Source of the DNA: Hydrogenophaga sp.
GTDB lineage: Bacteria; Pseudomonadota; Gammaproteobacteria; Burkholderiales; Burkholderiaceae_C
Length of the DNA: 64,000 nt
Assembly (NCBI RefSeq): GCF_030651625.1
Contig: NZ_JAUSCF010000035.1
Span: 86,901-150,900 of the forward strand
Direction of reading: 5' to 3'
The position numbers and the translations under genes were made by a program. Of the stretch, positions 1 through 8,292 are shown piece after piece (positions within the stretch are counted from its first letter, which is position 1; every line of letters starts with the position of its first letter). Below the pieces are notes generated by a model. That model had not been told where the DNA came from. It did no database searches and saw nothing but the letters and a program-made list of their open reading frames with translations.

Positions 1-72
1 GGTGAGCGATTGCAGCATCGCCGCCAGGGTGGCGTGTTCGTCGCGTATCACGCGCAAGGCTTCGTGTTTCAT
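1..72 (-). CDS. hemerythrin-like domain protein (N-terminal fragment, cut by window edge)
   Basis: Only the first 24 codons lie in the window. They read MKHEALRVIRDEHATLAAML, which matches the start of hemerythrin-like domain proteins, where an early His (here in RDEH) is an iron ligand of the four-helix bundle. A GGAGA ribosome-binding site sits 7-8 bases before the ATG at 72. Such proteins usually sense or buffer O2 or NO. An FNR-type site about 100 bp upstream (173-186) fits oxygen control. The family call rests on a short fragment. Confidence 0.6.
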   Translation of the reverse strand, partial: MKHEALRVIRDEHATLAAMLQSLT

Positions 73-172
73 GAGCTTGTCTCCGTTCTGGGCCGCACGC
101 CACGCGCCTGCCAATCATGACGACGACGCTCGGCGCATGCCCTGAGCTTCAGGCAAACGCTTGCCGCAGGCA

Positions 173-186
173 TTGACGCACATCAA
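173..186 (-). promoter_or_regulatory. FNR/Anr-type box upstream of the hemerythrin gene
   Basis: TTGACGCACATCAA matches the FNR/Anr consensus TTGAT-N4-ATCAA with one mismatch. It lies in the copA-hemerythrin gap, about 100 bp upstream of the hemerythrin start at 72, a reasonable place for an anaerobic activator site. The rest of the 73-237 gap shows nothing else clear. Confidence 0.4.
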
Positions 187-237
187 GCAAGCAGAGCACC
201 GCTGCCCACAGATGGACAGCCGGCCGAGCGCAGGCTC

Positions 238-2613
238 CTAGCGACGGGCTGGGGGCTTCCAGCGCTTGAGCAGCAACGCGTTGCCCACCACGCTCACCGA
301 ACTCAGCGCCATGGCCGCGCCCGCCATCACCGGGCTCAGGTAGCCCATCGCCGCCAGCGGAATGCCGGCGGCGTTGTAAATGAATGCCCAGAACAGGTTC
401 TGGCGGATCTTGCTGACCGTGCGGCGTGAGATGTCCAGCGCGGCGGCCACCAGTGCCACATCGCCCCGCATCAGCGTGATGCCAGCCGCATGCATGGCCA
501 CGTCAGAACCGCCTCCCTGCGCATGGCTCATGGCCAGGCCCACATCGGCTGCAGCCAGCGCCGGTGCGTCGTTGACGCCATCTCCCACCATGGCCACGGT
601 ATGGGCTCGCCTGTGGTCAGGTACAGGCGCCGCCTGCGCATCGCGATCGGCCACCGGGTTGAACTCGCCCTTGGTGGTCCAGGCCTCCGGGGCCAGGCCT
701 TCCTGTTCGGCCATGGACACGCTGGGGGGCGCGAGCGGCGTCCCCTGTTTGAGGCGATGCACCGCGGCGGCCTTGTCGCCTGGTAACACCTCGGCCATCA
801 CCTCGTCGTCCTTGAGGCCCAGGGTATGGGCCACGGCCATGGCAGCGCCCCGGTTGTCGCCCGAAATCATGACCAGCCGCAGGCCTTGCCCGCGCAGCGT
901 CTCCAGCGCTGCCAGGGCCCCGGCTTTGGGCTCGTCAGCGAAGGCCAGCAGGGCCAGCGGCGCCCAGGCACCCTCTCCATTGGCAGCGGCCAGAACCGAG
1001 ACCGTGGCACCCTCGTTCTGCAGCACCTGCGCACGCGCCGCAAGACCACCCATGGCCGCGCCCAGCTCGGCCATCCAGCGCAGGCTGCCCAGCGCCAGCA
1101 GTGCGCCCTGCACCTTGCCTTGTGTGCCGCGACCGGTCACCGACTGCACATCTTGCGCGGCGTCCTCAATGAGGACCAGGCCACGCGCCTGAGCGGCATC
1201 CATGACCGCACGGGCCAGTGGGTGGGCACTTTGGGCTTGCAGCGACGCCGCCGCTTGCAGCACGGCCTCCTCGTCCACGCCCGCAGCGGCCTCGATCAGG
1301 CGCAGGCGGGGGTGCCCTTCGGTGAGCGTGCCGGTTTTGTCGAACACCACCGTGTCCACCCGGTGCGCGATCTCCAGCGCCTGCACATCCTTGATCAGAA
1401 TGCCGTGCCGTGCCGCCACACCGGTACCGGCCATGATGGCCGTGGGCGTGGCCAGACCCAGCGCGCAAGGGCAGGCAATCACCAGCACCGACACCGCGTT
1501 GCGCACCGCCTCTTCCACCGGCACGCCCATCTGCAGCCACACCACCAGCGTGACCAGGGCGATCACCAGCACCACCGGCACGAACACCGCCGCCACCTGG
1601 TCCACCATTCGCTGCACCGGCGCCTTGGTGGCCTGCGCGTCCTGCACCATGGCGATGATCTGCGACAGCACGCTCTGTGCCCCGATGGCACGCACTTCCA
1701 CTTCCACCGCGCCTTCGCCGTTGATGGCGCCGCCCGTGACGAAGTCGCCCGCTTGCTTGGGCACTGGCATGGCCTCGCCGGTCAGCATCGATTCATCGGC
1801 CTGGGTCTGACCCACCATCACCGTGCCGTCAGCGGCGAAGCGCTCACCAGGCAGCACCCGCACCCGGTCGCCCGGCAACAGTTCTTCCACCGGCACGTCA
1901 ACGGCTTCGGTGCGCTTGATGCCATCGGGCATCAGGTGCGCTTTTTCAGGACGCAGCGCGTGCAACGCGCGAATGGCGCTGGTGGTCTGGCGCTTGGCAC
2001 GGGCTTCCAGCCACTTGCCCAGCAGCACCAGCGTGATCACCACCGCCGCGCCCTCGTAATACAGGTGCACCATCTCACCGGGTTCGGCACTCAACCACAA
2101 CCAGGTGGACAGCGCCCAACCCGCCGTGGTGCCAATCGCCACCAGCAGTTCCATGTTGCCGGTGTAGGCCTTGAGCGCGTGCCAGCCTGCCCGGTAGAAG
2201 CGCGCGCCCAGCACGAACTGAACCGGCGTGGCCAGCAAGAACTGGATCCAGGCCGGCAGCATCCAGTGCTTGCCGAACAGGTCGCCCACCATGGGCAGGG
2301 CCAGGGGGGCGGAGAGCAGCACGCCCAGAATCACCGGCCAGGCATCCCGGGCGATGCCCAGGGGGCCGGTGGGGGGTGCTTCGTCGGCGGCTTCAGGGCT
2401 GCGGGCTTCGTAACCCGCGTCACGCACGGCGCGCTTGATCAGCGCGAGGTTCTTCCAGTCGGTCTCGCCCTCGAATGTGACGCGCGCCGACTCGGTGGCC
2501 AGGTTGACCGTGGCCCCCGTCACACCCTGCTGTTTCTTGAGCACACGCTCCACGCGCGACACACACGACGCGCACGTCATGCCACCAATGCCCAGATCGA
2601 TCACAGATTCCAT
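238..2613 (-). CDS. copA: Cu(+)-exporting P1B-type ATPase
   Basis: Inner-membrane copper pump that uses ATP to move Cu(I) out of the cytoplasm. One N-terminal HMA domain carries GMTCASC (about residues 11-17). The transmembrane metal site ACPCALGLATP is near residue 377, the phosphorylation motif DKTGT near 424 and the hinge GDGVNDAP near 675. The 791-residue length is typical. An oddity is about 47 extra residues between the GDKAAAVHRLK segment and AMVGDGVNDAP (about nt 605-746), rich in Pro, Ala and Glu, which most CopA proteins lack. The start at 2613 is fixed by the HMA domain. It lies only 6 nt after the -10 of a CueR-type promoter, so the mRNA is probably leaderless. It is divergent from copZ-cueR. 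Confidence 0.95.
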   Translation of the reverse strand: MESVIDLGIGGMTCASCVSRVERVLKKQQGVTGATVNLATESARVTFEGETDWKNLALIKRAVRDAGYEARSPEAADEAPPTGPLGIARDAWPVILGVLLSAPLALPMVGDLFGKHWMLPAWIQFLLATPVQFVLGARFYRAGWHALKAYTGNMELLVAIGTTAGWALSTWLWLSAEPGEMVHLYYEGAAVVITLVLLGKWLEARAKRQTTSAIRALHALRPEKAHLMPDGIKRTEAVDVPVEELLPGDRVRVLPGERFAADGTVMVGQTQADESMLTGEAMPVPKQAGDFVTGGAINGEGAVEVEVRAIGAQSVLSQIIAMVQDAQATKAPVQRMVDQVAAVFVPVVLVIALVTLVVWLQMGVPVEEAVRNAVSVLVIACPCALGLATPTAIMAGTGVAARHGILIKDVQALEIAHRVDTVVFDKTGTLTEGHPRLRLIEAAAGVDEEAVLQAAASLQAQSAHPLARAVMDAAQARGLVLIEDAAQDVQSVTGRGTQGKVQGALLALGSLRWMAELGAAMGGLAARAQVLQNEGATVSVLAAANGEGAWAPLALLAFADEPKAGALAALETLRGQGLRLVMISGDNRGAAMAVAHTLGLKDDEVMAEVLPGDKAAAVHRLKQGTPLAPPSVSMAEQEGLAPEAWTTKGEFNPVADRDAQAAPVPDHRRAHTVAMVGDGVNDAPALAAADVGLAMSHAQGGGSDVAMHAAGITLMRGDVALVAAALDISRRTVSKIRQNLFWAFIYNAAGIPLAAMGYLSPVMAGAAMALSSVSVVGNALLLKRWKPPARR

Positions 2614-2619
2614 AGGTAG

Positions 2620-2650
2620 AGCATAAGCTTTACCCCCATGGGAAGGTCAA
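2620..2650 (-). promoter_or_regulatory. CueR-type promoter of copA
   Basis: On the minus strand TTGACC (2645-2650) and TATGCT (2620-2625) are separated by 19 bp containing the partial dyad TTCCCATGGGGG. The over-long 19-bp spacer is the hallmark of MerR/CueR-activated promoters and closely resembles E. coli copA (TTGACC, 19 bp, TAACCT). The predicted +1 falls on or next to the copA ATG. Confidence 0.75.
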
Positions 2651-2686
2651 GACAAGGCTTGTTGCCAACTGTGACAAGGCCGGCGC

Positions 2687-2717
2687 TTGACCTTGACATC
2701 ATGTCAAGGCTGAAACT
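2687..2717 (+). promoter_or_regulatory. CueR-type promoter and operator of copZ-cueR
   Basis: TTGACC (2687-2692), a 19-bp spacer and GAAACT (2712-2717) form a MerR-type promoter. It contains a perfect 19-bp palindrome, CCTTGACATCATGTCAAGG (2691-2709, one central base). It drives copZ and the overlapping cueR, implying autoregulation by copper. Confidence 0.75.
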
Positions 2718-2757
2718 ACGCTTTATCCAATCAACCCTTGATTTCAAAGAGAACGCC

Positions 2758-2955
2758 ATGAACCAGACCTTCAACGTGCAGGGCATGACCTGCGGCCATT
2801 GTGAAAAAGCGGTGACCACCGCCATCAAGACCCTTGACCCCACAGCGGAAGTGCGCATCGATCGCGCGGCCAACACAGTGGAGGTCGCGTCCGATCAGCC
2901 AGCACAGGCCATTGCCGAGGTCATTCGCGAAGAGGGTTACACCGTCACCACATGA
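2758..2955 (+). CDS. copZ: copper chaperone, single HMA domain
   Basis: 65-residue cytosolic metallochaperone that binds Cu(I) through the two Cys of GMTCGHC (residues 9-15) and hands it to CopA. The whole protein is one HMA (ferredoxin-like) domain. The ATG at 2758 was chosen because it puts the metal loop at the usual place and follows an AGAGAA purine run. Its stop overlaps the cueR start (ATGA), indicating translational coupling. Confidence 0.9.
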   Translation: MNQTFNVQGMTCGHCEKAVTTAIKTLDPTAEVRIDRAANTVEVASDQPAQAIAEVIREEGYTVTT

Positions 2956-3440
2956 AACCCACCCCCGTCGCTCACACACGGCCGCAGACACGCCAGCAAA
3001 CGAACCAGGCACCGGAAGTTCCTGCCTGGCCGGTGAGCATCGGTCAGGCCGCGCAGCTCAGCGGCATTTCGCCCAAGATGCTGCGCCACTATGAGGCGCT
3101 GGGCCTGCTGGGCGAGGTGGCACGCACCGGAAGCAACTACCGCCAGTACAACGAAAGCGATGTGCACACCCTGTGCTTCATCCGGCGTTCGCGCGACATG
3201 GGCTTCGGCCTGGACGCCATTGCCGAACTGGTCAGCCTGTGGCACGACCGCCAGCGCAGCAGCGCCAGCGTCAAAAAGGTGGCTCGCAAACACCTGGGCG
3301 ACCTTGATGCGCGCATTGAAGCGCTGCAGACCATGCGGCGCACGCTGTCCCAGTTGTTGCACCAGTGCCCTGGTGACAGCCGCCCTGACTGTCCGATCCT
3401 TGACAACCTGAACAAAGAGTACACCCGCTGCGCCGGATAG
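2952..3440 (+). CDS. cueR: MerR-family copper-responsive regulator
   Basis: 162-residue MerR-type activator. The N-terminal winged helix-turn-helix (GQAAQLSGISPKMLRHYEALGLL, about residues 30-52) is followed by a dimerisation helix and a C-terminal metal loop with Cys139 and Cys147, spaced 8 apart as in E. coli CueR (C112/C120), which bind Cu(I). An N-terminal extension of about 25 residues is longer than usual, so a downstream start is possible. It overlaps copZ by 4 bp, and both divergent promoters upstream carry CueR-type sites. Confidence 0.92.
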   Translation: MKPTPVAHTRPQTRQQTNQAPEVPAWPVSIGQAAQLSGISPKMLRHYEALGLLGEVARTGSNYRQYNESDVHTLCFIRRSRDMGFGLDAIAELVSLWHDRQRSSASVKKVARKHLGDLDARIEALQTMRRTLSQLLHQCPGDSRPDCPILDNLNKEYTRCAG

Positions 3441-3445
3441 GCAGA

Positions 3446-3493
3446 GCACACCCTGCGCCGCTTCGCGGCTTCCCCCTTTATCCGGCGCACCGG
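3446..3493. repeat. copy 1 of a dispersed GC-rich intergenic repeat (short form)
   Basis: Contains CCTGCGCCGCTTCGCGGCTT followed by a C-run. The same core recurs at 55754, 58741 and 63804. The core is a short hairpin (GCCGC-TTC-GCGGC). The copies lie just after the stop codon of plus-strand genes (here cueR). Confidence 0.6.
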
Positions 3494-3678
3494 GATCATT
3501 GACACGCTGGCATCGGGTAGGAGCCTGTGCAGGCTTGCCGACAAGAACCGCCACATAACTTTACATATCAGCAGCGCAACCGCACAAAGCGGAAACAGGG
3601 GACGGACACACTGAAGCCATTCCACAGCCCGACACCCTGTCGAGTTTGCGGTAGACCTTCAACCCAACAGGAGTGAAC

Positions 3679-4377
3679 ATGAAACTGTTTCCCCAACGCA
3701 CCTTTGTCATCGCCGCCATCGCAACCGCAATCGTTGGCGTATCGGCCACCGCCATCGCAAGCAACCCAGGCGCCATGAACAGCGACCTGCACGCTCAGCA
3801 CCTCGCCCATCGCAGCCACATCGCACCCGAGGTGGTCCAGCTGGCACAAGCCGCTCAGGTCACACAGAACGTGGACGCCATTGCCACCGACAGTGCCAAG
3901 CCCAACCGCGAGCGCCGTGCGCACCGCATGGACCGCAGCGAGCGGATCGAACGCATGCAGGCCCGGATGGCCGAACGACAGGCCAAACTCAAGGCAGATC
4001 TGAACCTCAGCGCCGCACAGGAACCTGCGTGGAACGCCTTCGTGGCGCGCATGGAGGCGAGCAAAGCTGCTCGTGTCCAACGCGGTCAGCGCGAGCGGAC
4101 CAACTGGTCAGAGCTGACCACGCCAGAACGGCTCGACAAGATGCAGGCCCGCATGGCCGAACGCGAAGCCGCAACGAGCCAGCGTTTTGATGCCATCAAA
4201 AGCTTCTACGCCAACCTCAACATCGAACAGCAAAAGGTCTTTGACAGCCAGCGCATGGGATCCTTCCACCGGGCCGGCATGAAAGGCGGTCACCAGAAAG
4301 GTGGACACAAGCATCACCATGACGGCAAAGGTCACCGTGGCATGGGCGTGCAGACCCCGGCCACACCTCAGAGCTGA
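3679..4377 (+). CDS. Spy/CpxP-like (LTXXQ) periplasmic protein with His-rich tail
   Basis: 232 residues. An N-terminal signal peptide (about residues 1-28, hydrophobic run FVIAAIATAIVGVSATAIA) is followed by a long helical region. It has two LTXXQ-like repeats (NLSAAQEPAWNAFVARME and the later NLNIEQQKVFDS), as in Spy/CpxP chaperones that protect unfolded envelope proteins. The last 30 residues are rich in His, Gly and Lys (HKHHHDGKGHRG), a likely Cu/Ni/Zn-binding tail. The ATG at 3679 follows AGGAG; a GTG two codons earlier is less likely. Position after cueR suggests a role under copper stress, which is inference. Confidence 0.75.
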   Translation: MKLFPQRTFVIAAIATAIVGVSATAIASNPGAMNSDLHAQHLAHRSHIAPEVVQLAQAAQVTQNVDAIATDSAKPNRERRAHRMDRSERIERMQARMAERQAKLKADLNLSAAQEPAWNAFVARMEASKAARVQRGQRERTNWSELTTPERLDKMQARMAEREAATSQRFDAIKSFYANLNIEQQKVFDSQRMGSFHRAGMKGGHQKGGHKHHHDGKGHRGMGVQTPATPQS

Positions 4378-4394
4378 AAAGGTATTTGGTGCTC

Positions 4395-4421
4395 AAGCCC
4401 CGGTCCACCGGGGCTTTTTTT
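4395..4421 (+). terminator. rho-independent terminator after the Spy-like gene
   Basis: A 9-bp GC-rich stem, AGCCCCGGT/ACCGGGGCT, with a 2-nt loop is followed by seven T residues. It lies 18 bp after the stop codon. Confidence 0.9.
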
Positions 4422-4586
4422 CGTCCTCTGATGGGCTCAGGCCTGCGGATGCAACCAGGCCGGTTGCCGTCCGACACAAGCTGGGGGCATCATGTGGTGC
4501 ACAAGCGTTTGACCGATCCTGCCTTCTGTCTTTCAACGGACTCTCGCCCAACGTTTCCCCCGCAGCGCGCCGAACCAGCGAACCCC

Positions 4587-7265
4587 ATGGACAAACACTA
4601 CCTCACCCCTCTTTTTCAACCCGACACCATTGCGGTGTTCACCGGCTCCGCAACCGATGCGGAGTTGCCCGGCCCGCAGGCCAGACAGCTCATGGATGCG
4701 TTGCGGGCCCAGCGTTTCGCCGGCACCCTGGTGTTTCTGGACGTGCACACCACCGGCACCCTGGCCGACCTGGCCCAGACACGGGCCGATCTCGCGATCA
4801 TCTGCCTGCCGCCTGCCGAAGCCCTGGAAGCGCTGGAGGTGGCCGGGCGCATCAAGTGCCGTGCGGCACTGGTGATCGGCAGCGGCACACCGGCCGATGT
4901 GGCCACCGCCATGCACCGCACGGCGCAGCGCCACGGCATGTACCTGCTGGGGCCCAACAGCCTGGGCTTCCAGCGCCCACAGCGCCTGCTCAACGCCAGC
5001 GTGGCCGGTCCCCTGGCGGCCGCGGGATCGCTGGCCCTGGTGTCGCAGTCGGGGGCACTCACCGCGTCGATCCTGGACTGGTCGAGCCAGAACAGCGTCG
5101 GTTTTTCCACCGTGGTCTCGCTCGGACCCAACACCTGTGTGGACATTGCGCAGGTGCTCGACTTCCTGGCAGCCGACCCGCACACCCACAGCATCGTGGT
5201 GTATCTGGAGGGCATCTCCAGCGCACGGCGCTTCATGAGCGCCTTGCGTGCAGCAGCCAACGCCAAGCCGGTGGTGGTGCTCAAAGCCGGTCGAAAAGCC
5301 GCCGGCAACAAGGCCGCACAGACCCACAGCGGGGCCATCGTGGGCAGCGACGACGTGTTCGATGCCGCCCTGCGCCGGGCCGGTGCGGTGCGCGTGCGTT
5401 CGTTCGTGGAACTGTTTTCGGCTGCAAAGTGCTTGGCCTCACGCTACCGGCCTGTGGGCAAGCGCCTGGCCATCGTCACCAATGGCGGCGGGCCAGGTGT
5501 GCTGGCGGCCGACTGGGTCAGCGAAATCGAGCTCGAACTTGGCGTGTTGTCCAGAGAGACCGCGCAGGCGCTTCAGGCCCAACTGGCACCTCTGGCCTCA
5601 CTGACCGACCTGATCGACCTGTCTGAAGAAGCCACGGCCACGCACTACCGTGCCGCCATTGAAACCGCCGGCAAAGAGCGCTCGGTCGACGGCGTTCTGG
5701 TGGTGCATTCACCCAAATCGGGCGTGAACGCCGCCGAGGTGGCCCACGCCATGGCCGACCTGAAAGACCATCTGGGCAAGCCGTTGCTGTGCTGCTGGAT
5801 GGGTGACGCGTCGGTGGGTGAAGCGCGCGAGGTGCTGGCAGGGGCTGGCATCCCCTCTTTTCGCACGCCCGAAGCCGCCGTGGGCGCGTTCGGCAACATC
5901 GCCAGCTTCTACGAAAACCAGCAACTGCTGCAGCAGACGCCTCCACCCCTGTCCACTCTGGCCCAGCCCGACATCGAAGGCGCGAGGTTGCTGATCGAAA
6001 ACGTACTGGCCGAGCGCCGCCAGGTGCTCACCGAAATGGAGTCCAAGGCCTTGTTGTCGGCCTTCCACATTCCCGTCACCCAGACCATTCTGGCGCGCAA
6101 TCCGGTGGAGGCCATGATGATTGCCACCCAGCTGGGCTACCCGGTGGCACTCAAGATCGATTCACCAGACGTGACCCACAAGTCGGACGTGAGCGGTGTG
6201 GCGCTCAACGTCATGAACGCCGTGGGCGTGCGCGATGTGTTCCTCACCATGATGCAGACCGTGGCCAAGCTGCAACCCGGCGCACGCATCAACGGCGTCA
6301 CGATCCAGAAAATGGCGCGCAACCACCGCGGTCGCGAACTCTACATCGGCCTGGTCACCGACGATCCCTTTGGCCCGGTGATCGCTTTTGGCGCAGGCGG
6401 CACCATGATCGAACTGATCAACGACCGCGCCATGGAGCTGCCGCCACTCAACCAGTTCCTGGCGCGCCGGCTGATCCAGCGCTCGCGCGTGAATCAAACC
6501 CTGGGCGAATGGCGGGGCGCCAGTGCCGTCGACCGCAACGCACTGGAACACGTGCTGCTGCGGGTGTCCGAAATGGTGTGCGAACTGCCGCAACTGCGCG
6601 AGATGGACATCAACCCCATCATCGTCGACGCTGCTGGTGCGGTGGCGGTGGATGCCCGCATCGTGGTCGCCAACACCCCAGCGGCCGCACGCAACCACAG
6701 CCACCTGGCGATCCTGCCCTACCCAGCCCGTTACGAACATGTGTGGCCCATGCGCGGGGGCGGGGAGTACACCATCCGCCCCATCCACCCCGACGACGCC
6801 CAGATGCTGCAGGACCTGGTGCAGAGCCTGTCACCGGAAAGCCGGTATTTCCGCTTCGTATCCGCCTTGCGCGAACTTCCGCCGGCCATGTTGTCGCGCC
6901 TGACCCTGATCGACTACGACCGCGAAATGGCCCTGGTGGCCATCCACCGTGAAACCAAGACGGGGACCAGCGGTGAAACCATTGAAACCGAGCGCATCGT
7001 TGGCGTGTCGCGCTACATCACCAACCCCGACAAGGCCAGCGCCGAGTTCTCGCTGGTCGTGGCCGACGATTTCAATGGCAAGGGCCTGGGCTCGCGCCTG
7101 ATGCTCAGCATCATGGAGGCGGCACGGGAAAAGGGCCTGACCGAAATCGAAGGGATGGTGCTGGCCAACAACCCCAGCATGCTCAAGCTCATGAAGGGCC
7201 TGGGATTCACAGTCAAGCGCTTCGCGGAAGACCCTGATTTCATGATTGCCAGCCATCCGCTTTGA
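4587..7265 (+). CDS. Pat/PatZ-type bifunctional protein: NDP-forming acyl-CoA synthetase domains plus GNAT acetyltransferase
   Basis: 892 residues, the size of protein lysine acetyltransferase Pat. In order: CoA-binding Rossmann domain (about 10-135), succinyl-CoA-ligase-like domain with SQSGAL and THSGAIVGSDD, ATP-grasp domain (about 480-700, with LKIDSPDVTHKSDVSGV and EMDINPI), then a GNAT domain (about 730-890, with VADDFNGKGLGSRLML as the acetyl-CoA loop). Homologues acetylate and switch off enzymes such as acetyl-CoA synthetase. The THSGA His is where ADP-forming acetyl-CoA synthetases carry the phospho-His, so ligase activity cannot be excluded. The ATG at 4587 was chosen because upstream in-frame sequence includes the terminator and non-conserved residues. 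Confidence 0.88.
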   Translation: MDKHYLTPLFQPDTIAVFTGSATDAELPGPQARQLMDALRAQRFAGTLVFLDVHTTGTLADLAQTRADLAIICLPPAEALEALEVAGRIKCRAALVIGSGTPADVATAMHRTAQRHGMYLLGPNSLGFQRPQRLLNASVAGPLAAAGSLALVSQSGALTASILDWSSQNSVGFSTVVSLGPNTCVDIAQVLDFLAADPHTHSIVVYLEGISSARRFMSALRAAANAKPVVVLKAGRKAAGNKAAQTHSGAIVGSDDVFDAALRRAGAVRVRSFVELFSAAKCLASRYRPVGKRLAIVTNGGGPGVLAADWVSEIELELGVLSRETAQALQAQLAPLASLTDLIDLSEEATATHYRAAIETAGKERSVDGVLVVHSPKSGVNAAEVAHAMADLKDHLGKPLLCCWMGDASVGEAREVLAGAGIPSFRTPEAAVGAFGNIASFYENQQLLQQTPPPLSTLAQPDIEGARLLIENVLAERRQVLTEMESKALLSAFHIPVTQTILARNPVEAMMIATQLGYPVALKIDSPDVTHKSDVSGVALNVMNAVGVRDVFLTMMQTVAKLQPGARINGVTIQKMARNHRGRELYIGLVTDDPFGPVIAFGAGGTMIELINDRAMELPPLNQFLARRLIQRSRVNQTLGEWRGASAVDRNALEHVLLRVSEMVCELPQLREMDINPIIVDAAGAVAVDARIVVANTPAAARNHSHLAILPYPARYEHVWPMRGGGEYTIRPIHPDDAQMLQDLVQSLSPESRYFRFVSALRELPPAMLSRLTLIDYDREMALVAIHRETKTGTSGETIETERIVGVSRYITNPDKASAEFSLVVADDFNGKGLGSRLMLSIMEAAREKGLTEIEGMVLANNPSMLKLMKGLGFTVKRFAEDPDFMIASHPL

Positions 7266-7508
7266 ATTTTCTACCCCGTTTTTTCAAGACAAAAGGGTTT
7301 CTGGCAGGGCGCAAAGGAGGTTCGGCGCTTGGGCTTTCTTATTCTTCTATAGCTTTAATTCAAATTAGTAGTGGTAGTAGAAGGCGCTTCATTTTGTGGA
7401 AAAGCCCTTTTTCTTCAAGCCTGACAAGCACTTGGCGAGCGCACAACCCTGTGTGGACCCCCCCGGTCCTGAAAACCGCCCACAGGGACAACCTCTCACT
7501 TTAGTCAC

Positions 7509-7553
7509 AGTCTGTGGATAACATAGGTGTTGTTAAAAAGTTATACACAGACT
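7509..7553. repeat. inverted repeat carrying two DnaA boxes
   Basis: AGTCTGTGGATAAC (7509-7522) and GTTATACACAGACT (7540-7553) are inverted copies with one mismatch over 14 bp and a 17-bp AT-rich centre. Each arm holds a DnaA box: TTATCCACA (7513-7521, minus) and TTATACACA (7541-7549, plus), both fitting TTATNCACA. It could be a DnaA-binding regulatory site or part of an origin. Confidence 0.6.
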
Positions 7554-7610
7554 TTGGGGGAAAGGTACACGGGCCGTGCCGTGGTGTTGCAAGTGTTTAC
7601 ATCCCCGCCC

Positions 7611-7638
7611 GGAATAAACCCGGGTGGCTGGCGTTGTG
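7611..7638 (+). promoter_or_regulatory. predicted ECF promoter P1 (DUF4956-VTC operon)
   Basis: GGAATA (7611-7616), 15 bp, CGTTGTG (7632-7638). Same motif and spacing as the sites at 10236, 13783 and 26653 (minus). Predicted transcript start is about 53 nt before the GTG at 7698. Confidence 0.65.
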
Positions 7639-7697
7639 TTGTCACGGAAACGTCATGAACCGCTGCGTTTCGCTTTCAACCCATCAGGAGCGCCCCC

Positions 7698-8291
7698 GTG
7701 ACCTTCCCCTTGTCTGCATTGCCCTACCTTGAACTGCTGGCCCGTTTCGCCATCGACCTGCTGGCCATGGTCTTGCTCGTCTTTGGCATGTACTACCAGC
7801 GCTACCGCGACAAGGAGCTGGTCACGGCTGCTGCGATGTTCAATCTCTTTGCGTTCGCCGTGCTCACCATCCTCTCCACGGTGGAATTCAGCATCGCCGC
7901 CGGCTTCGGCCTCTTTGCCATCCTTGCGCTCTTCTCACTGCGCTCCGAGCAGATCAGCAAGACCGAAATCACCTACTTCTTCGGCAGCATCTCCATTGCA
8001 GTGATCTGTTCGGTGCAGGGCACCACCCTGCCCTTCGTCTCGCTGGTGGTGGTGCTGATCCTGCTCGGCGCCTGGGTCATCGATCACCCTTCGGTACTGC
8101 GGTCGTCCGACGGCATCAAGCTCACGCTGGACAAAATCGACCCGCACGCCCTCTCCGACCCCGAAGCCATGCGTGCAGAACTGTCTTCGCGCCTGGGTGT
8201 GGAAGTCATGTCGTATCAGATTACCGCGTTGGACTACATCAACGACATGGCCCGCATCAATGTGTTCTACCGATCCAACCGGGCTGCCTGA
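7698..8291 (+). CDS. DUF4956 family membrane protein
   Basis: 197 residues. Three or four hydrophobic helices fill about residues 8-135 (FAIDLLAMVLLVFGMYY, FNLFAFAVLTILSTV, ISIAVICSVQGTTLPFV, VSLVVVLILLGAWVI). A polar C-terminal domain of about 60 residues follows and is probably cytosolic. DUF4956 proteins are commonly encoded beside VTC-domain enzymes, as here (1-bp gap). Exact function is unknown; a membrane partner for polyphosphate synthesis is a reasonable guess. GTG start 7698 with AGGAG upstream. Confidence 0.8.
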   Translation: MTFPLSALPYLELLARFAIDLLAMVLLVFGMYYQRYRDKELVTAAAMFNLFAFAVLTILSTVEFSIAAGFGLFAILALFSLRSEQISKTEITYFFGSISIAVICSVQGTTLPFVSLVVVLILLGAWVIDHPSVLRSSDGIKLTLDKIDPHALSDPEAMRAELSSRLGVEVMSYQITALDYINDMARINVFYRSNRAA

Positions 8292-8292
8292 G

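Larger units (their letters stand above)
7266..7697. other. 432-bp gene-free region with AT-rich stretch, DnaA boxes and an ECF-type promoter
   Basis: No credible gene. It holds an AT-rich stretch (about 7335-7400), a TTTTCCACA-like DnaA box (7395-7403, minus), an inverted repeat made of two DnaA boxes (7509-7553) and the promoter of the DUF4956 operon (7611-7638). Confidence 0.7.

Noticed and set aside
826..2619. Long plus-strand open frame opposite copA
   Set aside because: His/Arg/Gln-rich translation without domains; a shadow of the GC-rich copA gene.
7448..7487. CCCTGTG/CACAGGG inverted repeat upstream of the DnaA-box repeat
   Set aside because: Short arms and a 26-bp loop; it is not convincing as a terminator or operator.
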